From assembly GCF_041320665.1 (NCBI RefSeq), contig NZ_CP166730.1, positions 62,001 to 126,000 of the forward strand: DNA of 64,000 bases. Direction: 5' to 3'. The notes beneath the pieces are model-generated. The model saw only the letters and a list, made by a program, of their open reading frames with translations. It had not been told where the DNA came from and searched no databases. Made by a program: the position numbers and the translations under genes. How positions within the stretch are numbered: the stretch's first letter is position 1; each line of letters starts with the position of its first letter. The DNA is from Comamonas sp. GB3 AK4-5. Its GTDB lineage: Bacteria; Pseudomonadota; Gammaproteobacteria; Burkholderiales; Burkholderiaceae_C. Positions 33,567-43,289 of the stretch are shown here, piece after piece.

Positions 33567-34886
33567 TCACTCTGCCGAGAAGGGCAATTGCCCCCGGGCC
33601 GCATTCAGTTCCCAGTCCGCCTGCCAGGCGCGCAGGCTCAGATCCAGGTACTGCTGCTGGTGGTCGGCCACCGACTCCATGGCGTCCAGCCATTCCAGGA
33701 TGGAGCTTTGTCCCAGGCGGTAAGAGTCCTGGGCCATCTGGCGCAGCGGGTCGAGCTGGGTCAGGCCGCGGGTCTCGAAGGAGCGCAGGGTCTTGCGCAG
33801 CAGATTGCGCTGGGTATAGGCCTGTTGCAGGCGTTGGCGGGCCAGCTGCTGCGCTGTGTCTTCTTCCAGCTGGGCCTGGGTGTACTCCAGGCGTGCGCGT
33901 TCGATGGCGCCCTGCTTGCGGTCGAACAGTGGCAGCTCCACCGATACGCCCACCTGGTTGTAGCGGTCGCCATCGGGGCGGTTGCGGATGCGGGCCACAC
34001 CCACGGTGGGTGTGGGCAGGGCTTCACGGGCCTGCTGGCGTATCAGCTGCTCGGTCTGCGTCACCTTGGCATGGGCGGCCTGCAGCTGGGGCAGACGGGT
34101 GCTGGCTTGCTGCCACATGCTGTCCAGCGATGGTTCCTCTTGCGTGGCCTTGGCCGGCAACAGGCTGCCAATGGCCTTGGGTGTCCATTGCGGCTGGGCC
34201 AGCATCTCGGCCAGCGCGGCCTGGGCGGCCAGGGTCTCCGATTCCTGCTGTTCCAGCAGGGCCTGGACCTGGGCACGCTGCAGCTCCACGCGCGCGCCGT
34301 CGTACTTGCTGCGGGCGCCCAGCTCGACCTGGCCCAGCACCACCTTGGCGGCCTGCTCCAGGTGCTGCATGGCCTGCTGCTTGGCCGCCAGCTTTTGCTG
34401 GGCCGTGAGCAGCTCGGCAAAGCGCAGGGCGGCCAGGCTCAGCACTTCCTGGGTCTCGACCGCGCGCTCGGCCTGGCCAGTGGCTGCGGCCAGACGCGCC
34501 GCTTCGGTGCGCATGCCGATCTGGCCAAAGATGGGCAGGGGCTGCTCTATGCCCCATTCCTTCTCATCGGGCTTGCGGGAGTAATGCACGCTGGGGTTCT
34601 CCCAGGTGCCGGCGGTGCGCACATCGGCTTGCTCCATGCCCTGAACCAGCGGCATGGCACGCAGGGCCGGGTGGTGGCTGCGCACCAGCGACAGAAACTC
34701 CACCAGGCCCAGCGAGGTAGGCAGGGCGGCGGTGCCGGAGACAGCCGCCATGGGCACCGAGGTGCCCATGGTCGGCGCAGACGGGCTGGCAGCAGCGGGT
34801 TGGGCCAGGGGCCCCGCCAGGCTGGCGCCGGCCACCAACAGGGCCGCAGCAGCGGCAATTGCTTTAACGGTTTTCATCCAGCTCAT
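33567..34886 (-). CDS. TolC-family outer-membrane factor of metal efflux (CzcC/CusC-like)
   Basis: Outer-membrane channel subunit of 439 residues with a signal peptide (residues 1-24). It contains the repeated outer-membrane efflux domain, e.g. LVRSHHPALRAMP, QPLPIFGQIGMRTEAARLA and SVELPLFDRKQGAIERARLEY (split here at natural breaks). Long helical coiled-coil regions form the periplasmic tunnel. The ATG overlaps the 3' end of the RND pump gene by 23 bases, showing operon organisation. Confidence 0.9.
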   Translation of the reverse strand: MSWMKTVKAIAAAAALLVAGASLAGPLAQPAAASPSAPTMGTSVPMAAVSGTAALPTSLGLVEFLSLVRSHHPALRAMPLVQGMEQADVRTAGTWENPSVHYSRKPDEKEWGIEQPLPIFGQIGMRTEAARLAAATGQAERAVETQEVLSLAALRFAELLTAQQKLAAKQQAMQHLEQAAKVVLGQVELGARSKYDGARVELQRAQVQALLEQQESETLAAQAALAEMLAQPQWTPKAIGSLLPAKATQEEPSLDSMWQQASTRLPQLQAAHAKVTQTEQLIRQQAREALPTPTVGVARIRNRPDGDRYNQVGVSVELPLFDRKQGAIERARLEYTQAQLEEDTAQQLARQRLQQAYTQRNLLRKTLRSFETRGLTQLDPLRQMAQDSYRLGQSSILEWLDAMESVADHQQQYLDLSLRAWQADWELNAARGQLPFSAE

Positions 34887-37800
34887 CCGATTTCTTCAAA
34901 GTCTTTGGGCCCAGCCAGGCATAGAGCACGGGCAGCAACACCAGGGCAATGACGGGCAGTATCAGCATGCCGCCCACAATCACCGAGGCAAAGGGGCGTT
35001 GGGTCTCGCTGCCCACGCCGGTGGACAGGGCCATGGGCAACAGGCCCAGCAGGGCCAGCAAGGCCACCAGCAGCACGGAGCGCATGCGCTCGGCCGTGCC
35101 ATGCACCAGGGCCTCCATCATGGGCACACCTTGTTGGCGCAGCGACTCCACCGAGGAGATCACCAACAGGCCCACCAGCGCCACCTGGCCCAGCAGGGCG
35201 ATGAAGCCAATGGCCGCGCTGATCGACAGCTCGATGCCGGTCAGGTGCAGGGCGGCAATGCCGCCCACCATGGCAAACGGAGCGCACAGCAAAATCACAA
35301 AGGAGCTGCGGGCCTGCCCCAGTGCGCTGAACAGCAGGGCGAAGACGATCAGCAGCGACAGCGGCACCACCACCTGCAGGCGCTTGGCGGCGCGCTGCTG
35401 GTTTTCCCACTCACCGCCCCAGACGGCCTGGTAGCCCTCTGGCACCTTGACATTGGCCTTGAAGGCGGCAAAGGTTTCCTTGACCACCGAGCCGATGTCG
35501 CGGCCTTCCACGTTGAACTTCATGGCCATGTAGCGGGCATTGTTCTCGCGGAAGATGGAGGCATTGCCGATCTTCACCTTGATGCTGCCCACGGCATGCA
35601 GCGGCACCGAGCCGCCATTGGGCGTGGGGATGGCAATGTCGCGCATGCTGGCTTCGTCCATGCGGTTCACATAGGGCAGACGCACGCGCACCGGCACGCC
35701 ATGCTCGCCTTCCCACAGCGTGGTGGCGATGTCGCCGGCCAGGGCCAGCTCCAGCGTCTTTTGCGCGGTGTCCATGGCGATGCCGTGGCGTGCCAGGGCT
35801 TCGCGGTTGAACTCCACATGCAGCTGCGGCGCGGGGGCGTCGCGGTACAGGTCCAGGTCCACCACGCCGTCGATGCCCCGCACCTGCTCCATGGTCTGCA
35901 TCAGGATGGCGCGCAGTTGCTCAATTTCGGGGCCGAACACCTTGAGCACCACCTGGCCACGGGCGCCGGAGGTGGATTCCTCCACGCTGTCGCGAATGGG
36001 CTGGGAGAAGTTGAAGGCCACGCCGGGAATGGCGCCGAGCTGCTGGCGCATGTCTTCGATCAGCGCCGGCTTGGTCAGGCCCTTGCGCCATTCGGGCAGG
36101 GGCTTGAGGCGGATCAGCACCTTGGCCATGTTCAGCGTTTCGTTGTCGGTGCCCGATTCGGGGCGGCCCTGCTCGGAGCTGACCGAAATCACCTCGGGGA
36201 ACTGGCGCGTGATATGGCGCACCTCGGCCAGCACTTCCTGGCCTTTTTCCAGCGAGATGGAGGCCGGCATCTGCACCAGCACATAGGCATCGCCCTCATC
36301 CAGCTCGGGCAGGAATTCCGTGCCCAGGCGTGTGGCCGACAGGCCGGCAATGACCAGAATGGCCACCGAGATCAGCACCACGCCACGGCGGCGGCTCAGG
36401 CTGGCCAGCGTGCGGGTGATCCAGCGCTGGTAGCCATGGTCCATGCGCTCGAACACCACGGGCTCGGGTGCCGTCACATGCTTGGGCTTGAGCAGCAGCG
36501 CACACAGGGCCGGCACCAGGCCCATGGCAAACAGCAGGGCGCCCAGCAGCGCGAAGCTATAGGTCATGGCCAGCGGACGGAAGATGCGACCTTCGATGCT
36601 TTCCAGCGAGAACACGGGAATCAGCGCGGCGATCACGATGGCCATGGCGAACAGCGTGGGCTTGGCCACGGCCACGGCCGAGTCGATGATGATGGCGCGC
36701 ATCTCGCGCTGGTTGCTGGGCTTGCGCAAGCGGGCGTTGCGGATGATGTTTTCCGCCAGCACCACGGCGCCGTCCACCATGATGCCGAAGTCGATGGCAC
36801 CCATGGAAATCAGATTGGCCGGCATGCCCAGCAGATGCAGACCGATGAAGGCCACCAGCAGCGACAGCGGAATCACCGAGGCCACGATCAGCGAGCCCCG
36901 GATGCTGCGCAGCACCAGCCACAGCACGGCAATGATCAGGCAGGCGCCGAACAGCAGGTTGTGCTGCACGGTGGCCAGGGTGTGGCCCACCAGGTCGGCG
37001 CGGTCATAGGTGACCTCCATGTGCATGCCCTCGGGCAGCAGGCCGCCATTGAGCTGCTCCACCTTCTCGTGGATGCCTTCCAGCACCACCGAGGGGTTCT
37101 CGCCGCGCTTGAGCAGCACGATGCCCTGGACCACGTCGTTCTCGTCGTCCATGCCCACCGAGCCCTGGCGGGGTGTGTGGGACTGGCTGACATGGGCCAC
37201 GTCGCCTATGGTCACCGGCGCACCGCCGCGCATCTCGACCACCACGTCCTTGATCTCCTGCGGCGAACGCAGCAAACCGATGCCGCGGATGATCAGCGAC
37301 TGCTCGCCACGGCGCATCAGGCCGCCACCCACGTTGCGGTTGGACTTTTCCAGGGCCTCGGTCACATCGTTCAGCGACAGGCCCAGGCGGTACAGCCGGT
37401 CCGGGTCCACCTCGATGTGGTATTCCTTCACAAAGCCGCCGATGCTCACCACATCGGCCACGCCCTGCACCTGCTTGAGCACGCGCACGATGTGCCATTC
37501 CTGCTCGGTGCGCAGCTGGTCCAGCGTGTGGCGGTCGCTCTTCAAGCGGTAGTAGTAGATCTTGCCCAGGGGGGTGTAGTCGGGCGCCATCTCGGGCGTC
37601 ACGCCATCGGGCAGATCGGCCTGGGGCAGGCGCTGGGCCACTTCGGCGCGGGAGCGGAAGCTGTCGGCGTCATCGTTGAACACCAGGTTCACCATGGACA
37701 GGCCGAAATAGCTTTCCGAGCGCAGCGACACCAGACCCGGTGTGCCATTGAGCTCACGCTCCAGCGGCACGGTGATCTGGCGTTCCACCTCTTCGGGGGC

Positions 37801-37968
37801 CAGGCCCGGGGCCTGGGCGATGATGCCGACCTGCACATTGGTCACGTCCGGATAGGCCTCGATGGCCGTGTGCAGATAGGAGTAGATGCCGTAGATCGCA
37901 ATCAGCAAGGTGGCACAAAGAGCCACCAGACGGCGGTGTACGACGAAGTCGATGAATGCTCGCAACAT
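34864..37968 (-). CDS. CzcA/CusA family heavy-metal efflux RND pump
   Basis: Inner-membrane proton-driven pump of 1034 residues. The heavy-metal RND proton-relay motif is intact: D393, D399 and E406 in AIDFGIMVDGAVVLAEN in the fourth membrane helix. The N-terminus has VHRRLVALCATLLI and an AYPDVTNVQV loop typical of CzcA/CusA. Metal specificity (Cu/Ag versus Co/Zn/Cd) cannot be fixed by eye. Together with the adaptor and outer-membrane genes it forms a complete tripartite exporter. Confidence 0.93.
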   Translation of the reverse strand: MLRAFIDFVVHRRLVALCATLLIAIYGIYSYLHTAIEAYPDVTNVQVGIIAQAPGLAPEEVERQITVPLERELNGTPGLVSLRSESYFGLSMVNLVFNDDADSFRSRAEVAQRLPQADLPDGVTPEMAPDYTPLGKIYYYRLKSDRHTLDQLRTEQEWHIVRVLKQVQGVADVVSIGGFVKEYHIEVDPDRLYRLGLSLNDVTEALEKSNRNVGGGLMRRGEQSLIIRGIGLLRSPQEIKDVVVEMRGGAPVTIGDVAHVSQSHTPRQGSVGMDDENDVVQGIVLLKRGENPSVVLEGIHEKVEQLNGGLLPEGMHMEVTYDRADLVGHTLATVQHNLLFGACLIIAVLWLVLRSIRGSLIVASVIPLSLLVAFIGLHLLGMPANLISMGAIDFGIMVDGAVVLAENIIRNARLRKPSNQREMRAIIIDSAVAVAKPTLFAMAIVIAALIPVFSLESIEGRIFRPLAMTYSFALLGALLFAMGLVPALCALLLKPKHVTAPEPVVFERMDHGYQRWITRTLASLSRRRGVVLISVAILVIAGLSATRLGTEFLPELDEGDAYVLVQMPASISLEKGQEVLAEVRHITRQFPEVISVSSEQGRPESGTDNETLNMAKVLIRLKPLPEWRKGLTKPALIEDMRQQLGAIPGVAFNFSQPIRDSVEESTSGARGQVVLKVFGPEIEQLRAILMQTMEQVRGIDGVVDLDLYRDAPAPQLHVEFNREALARHGIAMDTAQKTLELALAGDIATTLWEGEHGVPVRVRLPYVNRMDEASMRDIAIPTPNGGSVPLHAVGSIKVKIGNASIFRENNARYMAMKFNVEGRDIGSVVKETFAAFKANVKVPEGYQAVWGGEWENQQRAAKRLQVVVPLSLLIVFALLFSALGQARSSFVILLCAPFAMVGGIAALHLTGIELSISAAIGFIALLGQVALVGLLVISSVESLRQQGVPMMEALVHGTAERMRSVLLVALLALLGLLPMALSTGVGSETQRPFASVIVGGMLILPVIALVLLPVLYAWLGPKTLKKSDELDENR

Positions 37969-37986
37969 GGGCGCTTTCCGTCTTTC

Positions 37987-39105
37987 TTACAGCATCTGGC
38001 TGGCAGCACCGTCCAGCATCAGGGCACCACGCACCACGATGCGCTCGCCGTCCTTGAGGCCCGAAATCACCGGCACCCAGCCGCGCACCGGCAGGCCCAG
38101 GGCCACGCGGCGCGCTTCAAAGCTGTGCTCGGCGGTCTGCACAAAGACCACGGTGCGGCTTTCATCCTTGATCAGCACGGCGCCAATGGGCACCATCATC
38201 TGAGGGGGGCGGTCCACGGCAATGCCCACGCGGGCCTGCATGCCGGCGCGCAAATTGGCTTGCACGTCGGCGCCTTGCAGCGACAGCAGAATGGGGGCGC
38301 GGCGGGATTCGGCATCCACCACGGCGCCGATCTGCATCACCTTGGCCTGCACGGGCTCGGTGCGCACCGGCAGCTCCACGCGGGCCTGGCTGCCCACCTT
38401 GAGGTTGGGCAGGTCCATTTCAAACACATGGGCCACCAGGCCCAGCGACTTGCTGTTGCCCACGGCGAACAGCACGGCACCTTGCTCCACCTGCATGCCC
38501 AGATTGGCCTGGAACTGGGCCACCACGCCGTCGCGCGGTGCGCGCAGCACAATGCGGTCGCCGGTGTCGCCACCCAGCAGCGCGGCCGTGCCGTTGGCGC
38601 GCGCCAGCTCCTGCTCTGCTTCCTTGAAATGGGCCTGTGCAGCGCGCAGCTCCACCTCGGTGCCCACGCCACGGTTCACCATGTCCTGGTGGCGCTTGTA
38701 TTCGGCCTGGGCCGTGCCCAGGGCCAGGCGTGCGGCCTGCACCTCATGGCGGGTGCGCAGGGCTTCGGCGCTGACCAGGGTGGCCAGGGGTGCGCCGGCC
38801 TTGACGGCCTGGCCCAGCTGCACATGCAGCGTCACCACACGGGCCTGCAGCGGCGAAGCCACGGTATCGAGCTGTCCCGGCATGAACTCCACATGGGCAG
38901 GCGCCCAGATCACCTGGCCTTTTTCGGGGGCCTGCACGACCGCCACTTCCAGCATGCGCATGGCGGAAGGCTGAACCTTGACCACGGGTGTGGTCTCACT
39001 GAGCGCCGGCAACGCGCACAAGGCGGCCGCTAGCAGGGCTGCAGTGCTGCGCAGCCGCAGTTTGGGGGAGATGGCAGATGGGGAGAGCACGGCCTGGTCA
39101 CGCAT
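37987..39105 (-). CDS. RND periplasmic adaptor (CzcB/CusB-like)
   Basis: Membrane-fusion protein of 372 residues, first gene of the efflux operon. An N-terminal signal or anchor (STAALLAAALCALPALS) is followed by a lipoyl/barrel-sandwich domain (VASPLQARVVTLHVQLGQAV), an alpha-hairpin and a beta-barrel (GLVAHVFEMDLPNLKVGSQ). No His-rich or Met-rich metal-binding extension is seen, unlike classical CzcB or CusB. The ATG at 39105 follows GAAAGA and begins 18 codons inside the longer open frame. Confidence 0.9.
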   Translation of the reverse strand: MRDQAVLSPSAISPKLRLRSTAALLAAALCALPALSETTPVVKVQPSAMRMLEVAVVQAPEKGQVIWAPAHVEFMPGQLDTVASPLQARVVTLHVQLGQAVKAGAPLATLVSAEALRTRHEVQAARLALGTAQAEYKRHQDMVNRGVGTEVELRAAQAHFKEAEQELARANGTAALLGGDTGDRIVLRAPRDGVVAQFQANLGMQVEQGAVLFAVGNSKSLGLVAHVFEMDLPNLKVGSQARVELPVRTEPVQAKVMQIGAVVDAESRRAPILLSLQGADVQANLRAGMQARVGIAVDRPPQMMVPIGAVLIKDESRTVVFVQTAEHSFEARRVALGLPVRGWVPVISGLKDGERIVVRGALMLDGAASQML

Positions 39106-39206
39106 GAACGATCTTTCGAGGGTTGCAGCAGCGAGGGAACAGGAACCTAGCCTTTCCACACGCGCAAACCGGCGATGCTAGGAGGAGGCCTCGGCCATGC
39201 GCATGA

Positions 39207-39224
39207 CAATCGAATTAACGATTG
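39207..39224. promoter_or_regulatory. Candidate operator upstream of metal-efflux operon
   Basis: Dyad CAATCG-AATTAA-CGATTG about 100 bases before the adaptor gene, in an AT-rich patch. It could bind the response regulator encoded at the end of the operon. Confidence 0.45.
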
Positions 39225-39343
39225 GTAATTTTTGATTTTTTTCAGTGAATTTTCAGCCCGAATGGTGTATCGGTTTTTTCGTATTGACAGCGTTCGACTG
39301 CTGTGCCGGTGGGCGCGGGTCGGTGGCCACGCCCACCGGTGTT

Positions 39344-40858
39344 TCAGGCGCGCATATCGCCGGTGTCGATAAAGCGCTGGTGCCAGGACAGAGCCTCGGT
39401 GAGGATGTGCGGCGTGTGCTGCGCGCCCTGGCTGCGGGCACGGTCAAAGTAGTCCTGCAGCTGGTCGCGGTAGTCCGGGTGGACGCACTTGCTGATGATT
39501 TCCTTGGCGCGCTGCTTGGGCGAGAGACCACGCAAATCGGCCAGGCCTTGTTCGGTGACGATGATCTGCGTGTCGTGCTCGGTGTGGTCCACATGCGAGC
39601 ACATGGGCACGATGCAGCTGATGGCGCCGTTCTTGGCCACCGAGGGCGTGACGAAGAAGGACAGATAGCCGTTGCGCGCAAAGTCACCCGAGCCGCCGAT
39701 GCCATTCATCATGCCCGTGCCCATCACATGGGTGGAGTTGATGTTGCCGTAGATGTCGGCCTCGATCATGGAGTTCATGGCGATGATGCCCAGGCGGCGC
39801 ACCAGCTCGGGGTGGTTGGAGATCTCCTGCGGGCGCAAGATGATGCGCTCGCGGTAGAAGTCGATGTTGTCCTCGAAGTCCTGGTAGGCCTTGCTGGACA
39901 GCGAGATCGAGGTGGCCGAGGCGCGGCTCATCTTGCCGGCGCGCAGCAGATCCAGCATGCCGTCCTGCAGCACCTCGGTAAAGCCCAGCAGGTTCTCGAA
40001 CGGGCCGGTCAGCAGGCCGGCCAGCACGGCATTCGCCACATTGCCCACGCCCGACTGTATGGGCAGCATCTCCTTGGGCAAACGGCCCATCTTCATCTCG
40101 TGCGAGAGGAAGTCGATGATGGAGGAGGCGATCTGGTTGGAGGTCTCGTCGGGCACGGCAAACACGTTGTCGCGGTCGCCCTTGTGCGTCTCCACCACGG
40201 CGATCACCTTGGCCGGGTCCACCTTCAGATAGGGCTGGCCGATGCGGTCATCGGCATGGGTCATGCTGATGGGCATGCGGCGCGGTGGGATGGCCGTGCC
40301 GTAATAGATGTCGTGCATGCCCTCCATCTTGGCGGGCGGCTTGGTGTTGACCTCCAGGATCACCTTGTCGGCGATTTCCAGCCAGGTCTTGTTGTTGCCC
40401 ACGGCGGTGGAGGGGATCAAGAGGCCATCGGCCGTCACGCCCAGCACCTCGACCACGGCCACCTGCATGGGGCCCAGAAAGCCGAACCATGCATGCTGGG
40501 CCACATGGGACAGGTGCATGTCGATGAAGTCAATCTCGCCCGCGTTCACGGCCTTGCGCGTGATGGGGTCGGTATTGAAGGGCAGGCGCTGGCCCAGGGC
40601 CTGGGCTTCAGCCATCACGCCGTCGCATTCGGCAGCGGTGGAGGCACCGGTCCAGACATTGATCTTGTAGGGCTTGCCTTGGGCATGCTCGGCCTTGGCG
40701 CGGGCGGCAATGGCCTGGGGCAGGGCCTTGGGGTAGCCGGCGCCGGTAAAGCCGCTCATGCCGACGTTCACGCCATGGGGGATCAGGGCCGCAGCGGCCT
40801 CGGCCGACATGATGCGCGTTTGGAATTCTGGGAAGCGGACGCGGTCTGCCAGTGTCAT
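39344..40858 (-). CDS. Acetyl-CoA hydrolase/transferase family, succinate/propionyl-CoA:CoA transferase type
   Basis: CoA transferase of 504 residues. It begins with RVRFPEFQTRIMSAEAAAAL and has GMSGFTGAGYPKALP near residue 35 and NVWTGASTAAECDG near 70, as in succinate:acetate or propionyl-CoA:succinate CoA transferases. The catalytic Glu is in IIVTEQGLADLRG. The start at 40858 has GGAGA upstream; the longer frame is a misfit. It stands alone between the efflux operon and the uracil-type permease gene and probably serves in acetate or propionate metabolism. Confidence 0.9.
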   Translation of the reverse strand: MTLADRVRFPEFQTRIMSAEAAAALIPHGVNVGMSGFTGAGYPKALPQAIAARAKAEHAQGKPYKINVWTGASTAAECDGVMAEAQALGQRLPFNTDPITRKAVNAGEIDFIDMHLSHVAQHAWFGFLGPMQVAVVEVLGVTADGLLIPSTAVGNNKTWLEIADKVILEVNTKPPAKMEGMHDIYYGTAIPPRRMPISMTHADDRIGQPYLKVDPAKVIAVVETHKGDRDNVFAVPDETSNQIASSIIDFLSHEMKMGRLPKEMLPIQSGVGNVANAVLAGLLTGPFENLLGFTEVLQDGMLDLLRAGKMSRASATSISLSSKAYQDFEDNIDFYRERIILRPQEISNHPELVRRLGIIAMNSMIEADIYGNINSTHVMGTGMMNGIGGSGDFARNGYLSFFVTPSVAKNGAISCIVPMCSHVDHTEHDTQIIVTEQGLADLRGLSPKQRAKEIISKCVHPDYRDQLQDYFDRARSQGAQHTPHILTEALSWHQRFIDTGDMRA

Positions 40859-41109
40859 CGGGGTTTCTCCAACTTTGCAAAAAACAAGCCGCCTGCATGG
40901 GCGGCTCTTATAGATCTCCATGGGAAATGGTATCAGCGTTATCCCGCAACCTAGGGTTTTTGCTTAATAACAGAGGGGGTGCGTCAGGCTGCTGATTTAA
41001 CTTGTCTTCAGAGGGAGTGAATGCTTGCAATGCGGTGCGGTTTTCATGCTGCGCTGCAGTAAATCGCCGTATCCACACAGGCCGTGCCGGCCTTCGAGCG
41101 CCCAGGCAG

Positions 41110-41139
41110 AAAAAAACCCGCAGGTTTTGCCTGCGGGTT
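41110..41139 (-). terminator. Intrinsic terminator after NCS2 permease gene
   Basis: Read on the minus strand: perfect stem AACCCGCAGG / CCTGCGGGTT followed by a run of T (A-run at 41110 on the plus strand). Confidence 0.9.
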
Positions 41140-41180
41140 GGGGGCCGGATGGGCCGGCGCGATGTGCTGAAGAGCCTGTT

Positions 41181-42473
41181 CTAAGCCTTGCGCTGGGTGT
41201 TGAGCAGGGCGTACAAAATGATGGCGCCAAAGGTGGCGGTTCCGATGCCGCCCAGGGCGAAGTCACCGAACTTCAGCGTGAATTCGCCCGTGCCCAGAAT
41301 CAGGGTGATGGCGGCCACGATCAGGTTCTTGGTGTCCGAAAAGTCCACCTTGTTGTCCACCCAGATCTTGGCACCGGCCACGGCGATCAGGCCGAAGACG
41401 ACGATGGAGACCCCGCCCATGACCGGCAGCGGAATGGCCTGGATCAGGGCGCCGAACTTGGGCGAAAAGCCCAGCAGCACGGCCAGCACGGCGGCGCAGA
41501 AGAACACGGCCGTGGAGTAGATGCGGGTAGCGGCCATCACGCCGATGTTTTCGGCATAGGTGGTCACGCCCGTGCCGCCGGCCGCGCCGGAGACCATGGT
41601 GGCCACACCGTCACCGATAAAGGCCCGGCCCATGTACTGGTCGATGTTCTTGCCCGTCATGGCCGTCACGGCCTTGATGTGGCCCAGGTTCTCGGCCACC
41701 AGGATGATGACCACGGGCACGATCAGCAGCATGGCATTGGCGCTGAACACCGGAGCATGGAAGGTGGGCACGCCGAACCAGGCCGCGTTCATCACGCCGC
41801 TCAGGTCGATGGGCTTGCCCAGACCCAGCACATTGGTGAAAACGCCATACAGAATGCTGGCCACGATCAGGCCGACCAGGATCAACAAACGCTGCAACAT
41901 GCCCTTGGTGAACACTGCTACCAGGGCCACGGAGACAAAGGTCAGGGCCTGCATCCAGGCCTCGAAGTTGTTGGCCGCCATGTTCTTGACGGGAATGGCG
42001 GCCAGGTTCAGACCGATGATGGCCACCACCGCACCGGTGACCACCGGCGGCATGAAGCGCTCGATCCAGTTGGTGCCGATCGCCTGGACGATGAAGCCGA
42101 TCACCGTGTACACCGCGCCGCAGGCAATGATGCCGCCCAGGGCCACGCCGATATTGGCGTTTGGCCCCTTGCCGGCATAGGCCGTGGCGGCAATCACCAC
42201 GCCGATGAAGGCAAAGGACGAGCCCAGGTAGCTGGGCACCTTGCCGCCGGTGATGAGGAAGAAGATCAGTGTGCCAATGCCGCTCATGAGCACGGCCAGA
42301 TTCGGGTCGAAGCCCATCAAGATGGGTGCCAGCACGGTGGAGCCGAACATGGCGATCACGTGCTGTATGCCCATCAGGCCGGTCTGGGCCCAGGGCAGGC
42401 GCTCATCAGGGCCGATAACGCCGCCGCCTTGCAGGACGGCGGGGGACTTTTCAGTCCAGGAAAACATTCCCAT
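41181..42473 (-). CDS. NCS2 family uracil/xanthine-type permease (UraA-like)
   Basis: Inner-membrane nucleobase:proton symporter of 430 residues with about 14 membrane segments. UraA-type features are LPWAQTGLMGIQHVIAMFGS at the N-terminus, a VAENLGHIKAVTAMTGKN segment containing the conserved Glu of helix 8, and TGVTTYAENIGVMAATRI containing the second conserved Glu of helix 10. Uracil is the likeliest substrate. ATG 42473 follows GGAGTACTCC; six bases downstream is a second ATG. Confidence 0.92.
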   Translation of the reverse strand: MGMFSWTEKSPAVLQGGGVIGPDERLPWAQTGLMGIQHVIAMFGSTVLAPILMGFDPNLAVLMSGIGTLIFFLITGGKVPSYLGSSFAFIGVVIAATAYAGKGPNANIGVALGGIIACGAVYTVIGFIVQAIGTNWIERFMPPVVTGAVVAIIGLNLAAIPVKNMAANNFEAWMQALTFVSVALVAVFTKGMLQRLLILVGLIVASILYGVFTNVLGLGKPIDLSGVMNAAWFGVPTFHAPVFSANAMLLIVPVVIILVAENLGHIKAVTAMTGKNIDQYMGRAFIGDGVATMVSGAAGGTGVTTYAENIGVMAATRIYSTAVFFCAAVLAVLLGFSPKFGALIQAIPLPVMGGVSIVVFGLIAVAGAKIWVDNKVDFSDTKNLIVAAITLILGTGEFTLKFGDFALGGIGTATFGAIILYALLNTQRKA

Positions 42474-42506
42474 GGTGGAGTACTCCGTAAAAAACTGGCG
42501 CGATGT

Positions 42507-42776
42507 TAGAGCATGTTGACGATCTCTACGCAGGCGCGTTGGAGCGCAATCGGGATGCGTTCGAGCTGATGGGGCGCAGCTTGCACCCGTGTGCAAGCAA
42601 GCCACAGCGCGAAGAAATCGCCCGATTTCGCTCCAACCCTGTGGGCCAGTGCCTTTGCGGGCGGTCTACTGTGTTGCGAATCCTCGCAATAGCGCGGCTA
42701 TTGCTGCGGTATTGCGCCTTGTATCTCATCCCGCAAAGACACTGGCGCGCCGCGAGGAGATCGTCAACATGCTCCT
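42507..42776. repeat. Nested inverted-repeat region upstream of the permease gene
   Basis: No credible gene is seen between 42474 and 43051. Four pairs of inverted repeats occur: GAGCATGTTGACGATCTC (42509-42526) with its exact complement at 42757-42774; TTGGAGCGCAATCGGG (42539) with a partner at 42621 differing by one base; CCAGTGCCTTTGCGGG (42646) with a partner at 42730 differing by one base; and GCAATAGC-GCG-GCTATTGC at 42686-42704. The outer pair encloses the others. The following bases 42860-42960 carry a GATAGCTGCTTACGCA motif related to the edge of the repeat near 3822. Confidence 0.8.
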
Positions 42777-43051
42777 AGGCAATCGCCCTGGAGCGGAGGA
42801 CGAATTGCGGACGCCGGTCTCTGCATCTCGGGCATGTCCCGATTTGCCCCGCATGGGGAATGCAATAGTGATAGCTGCTTACGCATATGCAGCAATGGTT
42901 TCAGGTATTAATGCATCTGAAATCCAGTAGGTAAAAGCGATGGCTGCTATGTGATTTGATGATGCTCCCGGCCAACGCCTGCGGCCCATGCTTGCCCCGC
43001 AAGAGGCGGCCCGCAGCGCCGGGATGGCGCCGAAGGCAGCCCAAGGGCTGT

Positions 43052-43243
43052 TCAGCGCCCCAGGTCTTTGGCGCTCACGCCGGCAATGCCCCAGTTCTCC
43101 TTGGGCACGTCCTGTATCCAGACACGCACATTGGCCACGGGCGCACCCACGGCCTCGACCAGGGCCTGCGTGACCTTCTCGATCACCGCTTTTTTCTGCT
43201 CCTCGCTGCGGCCTTCCAGCATGTAGATTTGTGCGAATGGCAT
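43052..43243 (-). CDS. dmpI: 4-oxalocrotonate tautomerase
   Basis: Small enzyme of 63 residues that isomerises 2-hydroxymuconate (4-oxalocrotonate) in the oxidative branch of the meta pathway. Pro2 becomes the catalytic N-terminal proline after Met removal; R12 and R40 match the conserved R11 and R39 of the mature protein, and position 50 of the mature form is Trp instead of the usual Phe. AGGAAG precedes the ATG. It is the distal gene of the aphCEFGHJI-type operon of Comamonas. Confidence 0.9.
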   Translation of the reverse strand: MPFAQIYMLEGRSEEQKKAVIEKVTQALVEAVGAPVANVRVWIQDVPKENWGIAGVSAKDLGR

Positions 43244-43289
43244 AGAACTTCCTTTTTCCGTCAGTAGTTATCGATTGCGCTGCGTTGGC

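Noticed and set aside
34654..39033. A 4.4-kb open frame on the plus strand opposite the metal-efflux genes (His-, Gln- and Gly-rich translation)
   Set aside because: It mirrors three recognisable genes on the minus strand. Its composition is that of an antisense frame of high-GC coding DNA and it shows no domain.
42503..42930. Short frames on both strands upstream of the permease gene
   Set aside because: They are laid over the inverted repeats and lack ribosome sites and recognisable domains.
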